Source: Deinococcus sp. LM3 (GTDB lineage: Bacteria; Deinococcota; Deinococci; Deinococcales; Deinococcaceae). Taken from it: a stretch of 64,000 bases of DNA. The position numbers and the translations under genes were made by a program. The first letter of the stretch is position 1; each line of letters opens with the position of its first letter. The stretch spans positions 1-64,000 of the forward strand of contig NZ_MUFV01000005.1 in NCBI RefSeq assembly GCF_002017875.1. Reading direction: 5' to 3'. The notes below the pieces were generated by a model that saw only the letters and a list, made by a program, of their open reading frames with translations, was not told the origin of the DNA and ran no database searches. Of the stretch, positions 29,617 through 37,031 are shown in pieces.

Positions 29617-30357
29617 TTACACGCAGCCTTTGCTGATCAGCCAGCTCACGATCTGCTGGCGGTACGCCGTGCCGTTCGCTCCGCCGTAAGGGGCGTTGTC
29701 GAAGGTGCGGGTCATCACCTCGCCGTTCAGCTTGAGTTCGATCGTCCAGCTGCCCGGCGTGTTCGTGCCTGTGTTCGGGTAGGTGACGCGGGCGAGGTAC
29801 GTGAGGCTGCTCTTCGTCAGGGGGCTGCATTTCGCCGTCTGGTTCTCGATCTGCGCGTAGTTCCCCCGGTTGAAGTTCTGTTCCTGCGGGGCCATGTTGG
29901 CCCGGCGGCCCCACCCGCCGAGCTGGCTGCCCACGAGGTGCCCGCCGTCGTACCCGTCCAGGTTGTCGAGGTTCCCCACCGTGCCCTGGCAGGTGGTGTC
30001 GCGCGCGGCGGCCGTGATGGGCGGCAGGTACCGGTACGCGCTGCGGGGACGCCCGGAACTGTCGATGTAGTAGTACCCGCCGCCGATGGCGTGCCAGGTG
30101 TTCAGGTCACTGCCACTGAAGCGCACCGGGCAGCCGTCGGCGAGCTGCGCCTGCAGCTCGCTGTGGGAGCGGAAGCCCATGCCGTACTGCGCGAAGAACG
30201 CCTGGGCCTGGTCGTGCGTCAGGTCGCGGGTGGCTTCGCTCAGGGCGACCTCCCCGCCGACCGCCTGGATCAGGGCGTCGTAGGGATCAGCGGCCGGTGT
30301 GGGAGCGGCGGTGCAGGCGACCAGCAGGGCCGGGATCAGCAGCAGGGCATATTTCAT
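29617..30357 (-). CDS. Secreted DNA/RNA non-specific endonuclease (lipoprotein)
   Basis: 246 aa. The lipoprotein signal KYALLLIPALLVACTAAP (lipobox LVAC) anchors it outside. The domain at ~75-245 resembles NUC-type endonucleases of toxin delivery systems: GYYYIDSSGRPRSAYRYLP (beta hairpin with substrate arm), then DGYDGGHLVGSQLGG containing the catalytic DxGH variant (His general base) and NMAPQEQNFNRGNYAQIENQ with the metal-ligand Asn and downstream Glu. It likely degrades extracellular nucleic acid for nutrition or acts as a surface toxin. Confidence 0.85.
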   Translation of the reverse strand: MKYALLLIPALLVACTAAPTPAADPYDALIQAVGGEVALSEATRDLTHDQAQAFFAQYGMGFRSHSELQAQLADGCPVRFSGSDLNTWHAIGGGYYYIDSSGRPRSAYRYLPPITAAARDTTCQGTVGNLDNLDGYDGGHLVGSQLGGWGRRANMAPQEQNFNRGNYAQIENQTAKCSPLTKSSLTYLARVTYPNTGTNTPGSWTIELKLNGEVMTRTFDNAPYGGANGTAYRQQIVSWLISKGCV

Positions 30358-30605
30358 GACGGTTCTCAGATAATCACCTGAATGTGATCATGGTGTCAAT
30401 TCATGCGTGCAGCGGCGGGGCCGACACTGCATTGAGGCGCTCACCGCGGCTGGTGCCACGTCGGACGCAAGCAACCACGGCGCCAGGGGGGCCGGGCGTC
30501 CCTCCGCAGCGGCGCCCCGCCTGGGATGCCCGCGCAGTTGGCCGTCCGGTCATTTTCGTCACCCGCGTCCTTACCCACGCTGTACCCTGCCTGTAAGGAG
30601 ACGCC
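30358..30605. other. Divergent promoter region, endonuclease/lipase
   Basis: About 250 bp between divergent genes. It holds a Shine-Dalgarno AAGGAG six bases before ATG 30606. An imperfect palindrome around TGATCACATTCAGGTGAT-type sequence on the minus side lies close to the endonuclease start. I find no clear -35/-10 pair. Confidence 0.3.
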
Positions 30606-32642
30606 ATGCAACAAGCGCTCAGGCCCCGTCCTACAGCCTCCACACGAACTCCACCGACCCCCGCCCCCCCTGGTGCGGGTAGAACGCCGGGTACCACGCT
30701 GCCGCCTGTCGTACTCGCCGAGGTGCAGCGGGCGGCCCTCAAGGTCAAAAGCCTCGCCGGGAAACCCGCGGAGGTCGCCGCTTACCTGAACACGTGGATC
30801 CAGGCGAACACCAGACGACTCATCCGTGACCGCACCGTCAAATCCAATCTCGGCGAAGTCGGCGACGCCATCCCCGACTGGGCCGACCAGCTCAGCAACT
30901 CAGTGGCGAAAGGACTGCTGGGTCCGGGCGCCGCGCAGGACCTGACCCTGGGCACCACCAGACAGATGTCCCGCACCCACCACGGCCTGGAGTTCGTGAC
31001 CATCGGCAATCTCAGCGGGGCGTACCAGGCGCAGGACACCATCGGCTCCGCCACGACCCACGAAGTCGCGGTTCTCAGAGGCATTCTGGCCGCCATCCCC
31101 GTGCGTGAACGCGCCGCCGTCGCTGCGGCCTACGCCAAACTCAACGGCGGCAAGACCCTCAGCGCCACCCTGGGCGAACGCATCCGGGATCCCAACCTCC
31201 GCGCGCCCCTCATGGCCCTGATCCCGCCCCCGGTGAGCGACGCCACCCTGACCCACGACGCCTTCCTTGAGCAACTGGCCGTCGGTCTCGTGTACAGCAA
31301 TCAACCGGCCGATGAGATGAACGCCGATACGCTGGACGAGCGCCGGCACAGCAACCCCGCCGCCCTCCTCACGCACTTCGGTTTCAAGGCCGGTCCCCTC
31401 GTCCGGGGCCGCTGGGGCTTCCAGATGCGTGTGTTCCTGCCCATCCCGGGCAAAGCGAAATGGCCGCACCCGATCGTGGCGTTCCGCGGCACCGAAGGCG
31501 TGCAGCTGGATGTCAAGGGCGACGCCGCGGCGAAGAAAGCCGCCGCCGCGAAAGACAAGACCGACCAGATCGTCCGCGACGCCCGCTCCCTGGCCGTCGA
31601 GGGATCCGTCGACACGGTGATCGGGGACGCCAGTCCCACACAGATCGGGTGGCTCCAGGTCCAACCCAACCTGAAGCTCATCGATGCGAACCTCAGTCGC
31701 CTCACCGGCAAGGCAGTTTCCACCGGGCACAGTCTGGGAGGAGGAATTGCTCAGCTCGTGACCGCGCTGCGGCCGGCCCACTTCTCGTCGGTGGTGACGT
31801 TTCAGGCCCCCGGCATCGACGCCGCCGAGGTGCAGAAGGTGCGGCAGTACAACGCCGGCGCTGGACAGGGGGCGCCCATCACGGCCCGTCATTACCGCGT
31901 GGACGGCGACATCGTCCCCACCGCCGGGGAGCAGGCACTGGACGGGCAGATCTACTACTTCGACCGCTCCAGCCGCCCCGCCGGCAGCCGGGTCCCCTTC
32001 CAGTCCAGCGTTGCCGAGAACGTCCAGGCCGGTCACGTCACGCCGATGCTCAGCACGTACATCCGGGGATCGAAGCCCGTTCACCCAGACCTGCAGGTCC
32101 TTGCCACGCAGGGCCTCAGGGACGAAGCGACCCTGCAACCCGGCAAGGACAAGCGGGACGTACAGACGACGTTCTCCGGGTCTTACTCGGCGGCACGGGA
32201 TCCACGGATCAATACGGAAGCGAACCGGAAACTCGCCACCGGTAAGCTGCATCTCATGCCGGGCGAAGACCCCTTTGAGGCGGTCATCTACGCGAACATC
32301 GCGTATAACACGCTCCTCTCCCACATCGAAGCCGTCGCCGGCGATCGGAACGTCAAGACGTACGAGGCCTTCAAGCAACGGTGCGCGGCCATCCTGAACA
32401 GTACTGGTCCGTTGCCGCTCGATCCAGACGACGTCAGTCTGGCCAGCCTGCTGAAACTCGACCATTACGAAGACGATTACGATTCGACGCCGATGCCCAC
32501 GCCATACGGAATGCCCGTGTACCAGAAGAAGGCCATGCCGATCGTGACCTACCTGGAGAGCGGCGTGAAGATTCCGCAGCGGGTGGCGGATCAGGTACGG
32601 GTACAGCTGCGAGAGATCTGGACTGCCTGGAGGGGCCAGTGA
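30606..32642 (+). CDS. Class 3 lipase-like effector with annexin-like N-terminal region
   Basis: 678 aa, no signal peptide. A Pro-rich N-terminus (residues 1-35) precedes a helical region; residues ~152-206 (HEVAVLRGILAAIPVRER, AAYAKLNGGKTLSATLGERI, APLMALI) fit the helix pattern of annexin-like repeats seen in cargo of extracellular contractile injection systems. The lipase core follows: HPIVAFRGTEG near 291, nucleophile elbow VSTGHSLGGGIAQ (Ser about 376), VVTFQAPGID and the acidic YRVDGDIVPTAGE. The C-terminal ~200 residues are unassigned. AAGGAG supports the start. It overlaps the lipoprotein gene by 4 bp (GTGA). I read it as a phospholipase effector with its immunity protein; the annexin assignment is tentative. 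Confidence 0.75.
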   Translation: MQQALRPRPTASTRTPPTPAPPGAGRTPGTTLPPVVLAEVQRAALKVKSLAGKPAEVAAYLNTWIQANTRRLIRDRTVKSNLGEVGDAIPDWADQLSNSVAKGLLGPGAAQDLTLGTTRQMSRTHHGLEFVTIGNLSGAYQAQDTIGSATTHEVAVLRGILAAIPVRERAAVAAAYAKLNGGKTLSATLGERIRDPNLRAPLMALIPPPVSDATLTHDAFLEQLAVGLVYSNQPADEMNADTLDERRHSNPAALLTHFGFKAGPLVRGRWGFQMRVFLPIPGKAKWPHPIVAFRGTEGVQLDVKGDAAAKKAAAAKDKTDQIVRDARSLAVEGSVDTVIGDASPTQIGWLQVQPNLKLIDANLSRLTGKAVSTGHSLGGGIAQLVTALRPAHFSSVVTFQAPGIDAAEVQKVRQYNAGAGQGAPITARHYRVDGDIVPTAGEQALDGQIYYFDRSSRPAGSRVPFQSSVAENVQAGHVTPMLSTYIRGSKPVHPDLQVLATQGLRDEATLQPGKDKRDVQTTFSGSYSAARDPRINTEANRKLATGKLHLMPGEDPFEAVIYANIAYNTLLSHIEAVAGDRNVKTYEAFKQRCAAILNSTGPLPLDPDDVSLASLLKLDHYEDDYDSTPMPTPYGMPVYQKKAMPIVTYLESGVKIPQRVADQVRVQLREIWTAWRGQ

Positions 32643-33103
32643 AGCGCGTCATGCTGGCCGGCACCTTCTGCCTCCTCGTGGCCGCCTGCCGACCGGCACC
32701 GACCACGGACGTCCACACCAAAGGAGCGGCCATGAGCCCCGATCAAGTCAACCAGACCATCCTCACGCGCCTGCAGGCCCCGGACTTCAAGGAAGTGGAC
32801 GGCGGCAAGATCTACGGCCTGCAGGGTGGACACTCCCGGCTCTTCGTGACGGCCCTGCCCCGAGACGAGGTCGTCGAGCTCCTCTCCAGCCTGCTGGACG
32901 GTCAGGTGACGTCGCAGCCATGGGCGGAGGATTACGGGCAGGTGCACGGCTCGTTCGCGGTGAAGAGCGATCCCAGGTGGGTGCTGGGGTTGGCCGCGAG
33001 TGAGATCGCCCCGAAAAAAGAGGACTATGCCGTGTTCCCGGACCTCTTGAAGCAGTACACGACCGAAGTGCTGTACGCCGCGCCCACCATCGACGAACCC
33101 TGA
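32639..33103 (+). CDS. Small lipoprotein, candidate immunity protein
   Basis: 154 aa from GTG 32639, overlapping the lipase stop. The signal KRVMLAGTFCLLVAACRP ends in a lipobox (LVAAC), so the protein is exported and lipid-anchored. The mature part has no motif that I know (FKEVDGGKIYGLQGGHSRLF, EVVELLSSLLDG). A periplasmic or surface lipoprotein coupled to a lipase is the arrangement of lipase-effector immunity pairs, so I infer that it blocks the upstream enzyme. Confidence 0.7.
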   Translation: MKRVMLAGTFCLLVAACRPAPTTDVHTKGAAMSPDQVNQTILTRLQAPDFKEVDGGKIYGLQGGHSRLFVTALPRDEVVELLSSLLDGQVTSQPWAEDYGQVHGSFAVKSDPRWVLGLAASEIAPKKEDYAVFPDLLKQYTTEVLYAAPTIDEP

Positions 33104-33161
33104 AGCTCCGGTGCAACCGAGGGCGGGGCCTGGCACGCGACTGATGTGACCGGGCCCTTCT

Positions 33162-34394
33162 TCAGGGCCGCGTGACGGCGTACTTCTCCGCCAGTGCCAG
33201 CACGTCTTTGGGGTTCAGCACGCCCTTGAACCAGATCAGCCGCTCCCCGAAATCGCCCGGGTCCACGCCCGCCCGCTCCAGGTTCAGGCGCTCCGAGACG
33301 CACACGATCACGTCCGTCCGCCCCGCTTTGCGCAGCAGGTCGAACTTCTTACGCAGGTACTCCGGCCGCCAGTAGCCCACGATCTCCACCAGCACACTCC
33401 GGTCGCCGTTGACGAGGCGGAAGTCCGGGAGAATCACGCCCCCCGGCACCGGCACCAGGTCCACCTCGCGTTCGAGGGTCCAGGGCGTGTCGAGTTTCGC
33501 GAAGCGCTCCGAGAAGCCACCCTCCAGCGCGCTGTCGTACTCCGGGGGAGGCGCGTAGTGACTCACGTACCCGTCCTCGCTCGTCACCTGGAACGACCAC
33601 TCCGTGTCCCCCGGATCCACCCACGCGAGATCCTTCCTGGGCTTCAAGGTCGCGCTCAGGTCCCATTTCGTCACGTGCAGCAGCGCCGGCAGCAACTTCG
33701 CCATGCCCAGCCCATACCGGGTCGTGGGTGAGAACAGGCTCGCCGGGCCATCCAGCGTCAGGGAGAACCCGTACGACGCGTCCCCCTCCACCGTCGCCAT
33801 CAGCCCGAAGAACTTCAGGTACTTCAGGAGCTGCCTGTAGCGCGCCGGTTCGTTCCGGCGCGCGGTGATCACCAGCTCCGTCGCCCGGTACAGCTGACCC
33901 TGCGCCTGCGCCAGGTCGTAGCGGTGAATGAGTTCCAGCGACGCGGGCGGCTCGAACGCCACCAGCGTCTGCTGATCCGGCAGGTCCGCGTACAGCGAGG
34001 CCTGCAGGGCCTCGCCGGACACCTCCCCCTCCGTGCTCAGGGACCGCGCCGCCTGCTCCAGGACCGCCGCCGCATGGCGCCGGCTCGGCACGACCTCCTG
34101 CGCGAGCGTGAACACCCGCTCCCGCGCCAGGACCGGGTCCACGCCGCTCCCCGCCTCGAACGTCCCCATGTTGGAGAGCAGGTGCGCCAGGCCACGCAGC
34201 ACCTTGAAATCCTGCCGGCCGGTCTCCAGCGTGCGGAGGTCCTCGTCCAGTTCGAAGCGGCGCTTCCCGACGTTCGCCTCGAAGGTCGCGATCAGCGTCC
34301 CGGCCAGCGTGAGGTTCAGGGTAGTGGGCTTCAGGCGGCGGGGCTCCACGAGCCCCGCCTTCACCCGGAACAGCAGCAGGTCATTCGGGAGCAT
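33162..34394 (-). CDS. DUF790 / Bax1-like nuclease
   Basis: 410 aa. It begins LPNDLLLFRVKAGLVEPRRL, the characteristic DUF790 start, and ends with a restriction-endonuclease-like core: VILPDFRLVNGDRSVLVEIV and GYWRPEYLRKKFDLLRKAG (D-x-ExK-type, with the Lys a few residues on), then DVIVCVSERLN. In archaea the homologue Bax1 is a structure-specific nuclease that works with XPB helicase in nucleotide-excision-type repair. Here it overlaps the helicase gene by 14 bp, so the pair is co-translated. Confidence 0.88.
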   Translation of the reverse strand: MLPNDLLLFRVKAGLVEPRRLKPTTLNLTLAGTLIATFEANVGKRRFELDEDLRTLETGRQDFKVLRGLAHLLSNMGTFEAGSGVDPVLARERVFTLAQEVVPSRRHAAAVLEQAARSLSTEGEVSGEALQASLYADLPDQQTLVAFEPPASLELIHRYDLAQAQGQLYRATELVITARRNEPARYRQLLKYLKFFGLMATVEGDASYGFSLTLDGPASLFSPTTRYGLGMAKLLPALLHVTKWDLSATLKPRKDLAWVDPGDTEWSFQVTSEDGYVSHYAPPPEYDSALEGGFSERFAKLDTPWTLEREVDLVPVPGGVILPDFRLVNGDRSVLVEIVGYWRPEYLRKKFDLLRKAGRTDVIVCVSERLNLERAGVDPGDFGERLIWFKGVLNPKDVLALAEKYAVTRP

Positions 34395-35787
34395 TCAGGT
34401 CCTCGAAGCTGGCTGGTCGTCCCTGACCCTGGCCGGGTTGCCACTGCCCGCGGCGCTGCTGACTGACGCGCTCCTCGCTCGTCCCTTCCGTGATCACCTC
34501 GTACAGCACCGCCACCTTCCCCTCCGCCCGGCGCAGGATCCGCCCCAGCCGCTGAATGTGCTCCCGTTCCGTCGCGGTCCCTGACAGCACCACCGCCACG
34601 CTCGCCTCGGGGACATCTACGCCCTCGTTCAGCACCCGACTCGCCACCAGGATCCGGTACTCGCCACCGCGGAACCGCTCCAGCAGGGCGTGGCGCTCCT
34701 TGATGGGGGTCTTGTGCGTGATCGCCGGGATCAGGAACTCCCGGCTGACGCGGTACACGGTGGCGTTGTCATCCGTGAAGATCAGCGTCCGGTCCCGCGG
34801 GTGGTTCGCGAGGATCTCCTCGAGCACCCGCAGTTTCCCCTCGGTGCCGTACGCCATGGATTTCGCTTCCCGGTGGGCCAACATGGCCCGCCGCCCGTGC
34901 GGCGTGCCACTCGCCAGGATGAACTTCTTCCAGCCGTCCAGCGACACCAGCCGGATGCCGTTCAGCCGCAGGAAGTCGTTGCGCAGCGCGATCAACTCCG
35001 CGTACTTCTGTTGTTCGTTCGGACTGAGCCGCACGCGGATCACGACCTCGCGGTACGCGGCGAGCGTGTCCCCCGCGAGGTCGCCCGGGGCGACCTCGTA
35101 CACCACCGGCCCGACCAGCCGGTCGAGATCCCGCTCCCGCCCGTCACTGCGTTTCGGCGTGGCCGTCAACCCCAGGCGGTACGGGGCGAGACCCATCTCC
35201 GCGATCACCCGCGTGAAATCACTGGGCAGGTGGTGCGCCTCGTCGAAGATCTGCAGGGCGTACCGCCCCGCCAGGGACTCCGCGTGAATCGCGGCGGAAT
35301 CGTAGGTACTCACCAGCAGCGGCGCCTCGTCGTGACTGCCGCCGCCCAGCAGGCCGACCGGGGTGTCCGGGAACGCCGCGAGCAGGCCCGCGTACCACTG
35401 GTGCAGCAGGTCCAGGGTGGGCACGCAGATCAGGGCGCTGCGGGGCGTGTCCCGCAGCGCCAGCTGCGCGACCAGGGTCTTCCCGGCGCCGGTGGGGAGG
35501 ACGACCACGCCGCGGCGACCGGCGCGTTTCCAGGCGTTCAGGGCGCGCGTCTGATGCGCGTACGGCGTGACCTCCCGCGCGAAGCCCAGGACCAGCGGCT
35601 CGAACGCCGCGGCACTGTCCTTGAAGGGAACCCCGGCGGCGCGCATGGTTTCGACCACGTCGCGGTAGGCGTGCCCGGGGGCCCGCCAGGACTGACTGCG
35701 GTCATCCCAGGTGAAGTGGTCACGGACGGACGCGGGTGCGTCCGTCATGACGAGCGTGCCCCGGTCGAGGCGCAGGGTGGGCGGCAT
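34381..35787 (-). CDS. XPB-type DEAD/DEAH helicase
   Basis: 468 aa using ATG 35787, which gives the usual short N-terminal damage-recognition-like segment (LRLDRGTLVMTDAPASVRD). SF2 motifs: Walker A VVLPTGAGKTLVAQLAL, DEAH box QIFDEAHHLP, motif III RLGLTATPKRSDGRERD, motif IV LIFTDDNATVYRV, then RILVASRVLNEGVDVPEASV and motif VI EREHIQRLGRILRRAEGK. The RecA2 order and the partner DUF790 gene identify it as XPB-like (unwinding near lesions). Its C-terminus carries a Gln/Gly-rich tail (QWQPGQGQGRPAS). It diverges from the HNH gene at 35911. Confidence 0.9.
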   Translation of the reverse strand: MPPTLRLDRGTLVMTDAPASVRDHFTWDDRSQSWRAPGHAYRDVVETMRAAGVPFKDSAAAFEPLVLGFAREVTPYAHQTRALNAWKRAGRRGVVVLPTGAGKTLVAQLALRDTPRSALICVPTLDLLHQWYAGLLAAFPDTPVGLLGGGSHDEAPLLVSTYDSAAIHAESLAGRYALQIFDEAHHLPSDFTRVIAEMGLAPYRLGLTATPKRSDGRERDLDRLVGPVVYEVAPGDLAGDTLAAYREVVIRVRLSPNEQQKYAELIALRNDFLRLNGIRLVSLDGWKKFILASGTPHGRRAMLAHREAKSMAYGTEGKLRVLEEILANHPRDRTLIFTDDNATVYRVSREFLIPAITHKTPIKERHALLERFRGGEYRILVASRVLNEGVDVPEASVAVVLSGTATEREHIQRLGRILRRAEGKVAVLYEVITEGTSEERVSQQRRGQWQPGQGQGRPASFEDLNAPE

Positions 35788-35910
35788 CCCGCGCATCCTA
35801 GCGGGCCAGAAGGGGGCCCTTGGTGCGTGGACGCTCAATGCCCAATGCCGGCAGGTGCGGTCCCCCGTGCGCTGCTCCCCGGGTAACCTGGCCGCAGAGG
35901 AGCGACCCCC

Positions 35911-36780
35911 ATGCATTACGTGATCCTGGTCTCCCAGGCCGGTCAGCAGACGTACGACGACAGCGAACGCCACTACACCTACCCCGCCCGCTACAACGCC
36001 GCCCTGGCCCCTCTGATGGCGGGGGAGCCGACCGTGGTGATCCTGTACGAGTCCCGCCGCGCCGGGAGTGGCCGGGGCCTGCAGGCGTACATCGGGTGGA
36101 CGGTCGTCACGCGCCCGCCGGAACCGGCGGGCCAGGGCCTGTGGGTGCTCACGTACGACAGTCCCGTCGTGCCGCTGCCCCGCCCCGTGAAGCAGGAGGA
36201 GGGCGGCGTGGTGATGGAGGCGTGGCTGGGCGCGTTCCCGCTCCGGGAACGCGGCGTCCGTCAGAACGGTCTCTCCATCCGGCCGGTCACGGAAGCGGAT
36301 GCCGCGCGGATCTTCGCGGCCGCCGGACTGCTGGGCCTGACCCCGAGCGCCGCGTGGACCACCTCGGACGGGGAGGACGCGGAGCGCCGCCGGGTGCTGG
36401 TGGAGCGGGCGGTGCGGGACCGGTCGTTCCGGGCGCAGGTACTGGCCGCGTACCGCTGGCGGTGCGCCGTGACGGGCTGGCAGGCCCCGGTGGACCTGAG
36501 CGGGGCGCTACTGGACGCCGCGCACCTGCGGAGCGTGGCGTCGGGTGGATCGGATCACGTGCACAACGGGGTGGCGCTCACGCCGACCGTGCACCGCCTG
36601 CTGGACAGCGGGTTGATCCGCGTGACGTTCGAGGAGGGACAGTGGCGCACGCGACACGGGCCGGAGTTCGGGCGACTGGACCTGACCGGCAGTGGGGGAA
36701 GTCGGCTGGTGATCGAGGACCGCGCGCCGCTGTGGCTGCCCCCGGACCCCCGGCTGCAACCCCGGCCACTGCTGGGCTGA
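35911..36780 (+). CDS. HNH endonuclease domain protein
   Basis: 289 aa. The N-terminal ~150 residues are a beta-rich domain (YVILVSQAGQQTYDDSERHY, TVVILYESRRAGSG). The C-terminal HNH domain of the HNH_2/PvuRts-like type reads FRAQVLAAYRWRCAVTGWQ, LLDAAHLRSVASGGSDHVHN and GVALTPTVHRLLDSGLIRV (His of DAAH, Asn of HNGV, His of VHRLLD). GAGGAG lies 8 nt before the ATG. It shares a divergent promoter region with the XPB/Bax1 operon and may belong to the same DNA-processing module. Confidence 0.82.
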   Translation: MHYVILVSQAGQQTYDDSERHYTYPARYNAALAPLMAGEPTVVILYESRRAGSGRGLQAYIGWTVVTRPPEPAGQGLWVLTYDSPVVPLPRPVKQEEGGVVMEAWLGAFPLRERGVRQNGLSIRPVTEADAARIFAAAGLLGLTPSAAWTTSDGEDAERRRVLVERAVRDRSFRAQVLAAYRWRCAVTGWQAPVDLSGALLDAAHLRSVASGGSDHVHNGVALTPTVHRLLDSGLIRVTFEEGQWRTRHGPEFGRLDLTGSGGSRLVIEDRAPLWLPPDPRLQPRPLLG

Positions 36781-36835
36781 ACCAGTGGGACCAAGGGTTC
36801 AGGGTGGCAGTACGACCCTGAGACTGCTGGTCAGG

Positions 36836-36942
36836 TCATACGGACTCCGTCTCTTTCGCTGATAACCCGGAGAGACGTTTCTCTCCCACTCGCTTCGCTC
36901 GGATTGAAGGGTCTTTGCAACCCTTTCAATCCGAGTCCATCA
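36836..36942 (+). repeat. SNR-type repeat, copy 5 (short form)
   Basis: TCATACGGACTCCGTCTC to GAAGGGTCTTTGCAACCCTTTC and a degenerate right end CCGAGTCCATCAG. It lacks the ~30-bp central block with CCACGTCCGGA. It is followed at about 36955 by AAAGTGTTCAAGCTTTGGGG, which recurs with changes at 53574. Confidence 0.65.
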
Positions 36943-37031
36943 GATCCTCTACTCAAAAGTGTTCAAGCTTTGGGGTCAGGCTACCGGGGACGCTTTCTCA
37001 TGATTTCTGTCAGGTGGTCAAGTGAAGAGTA

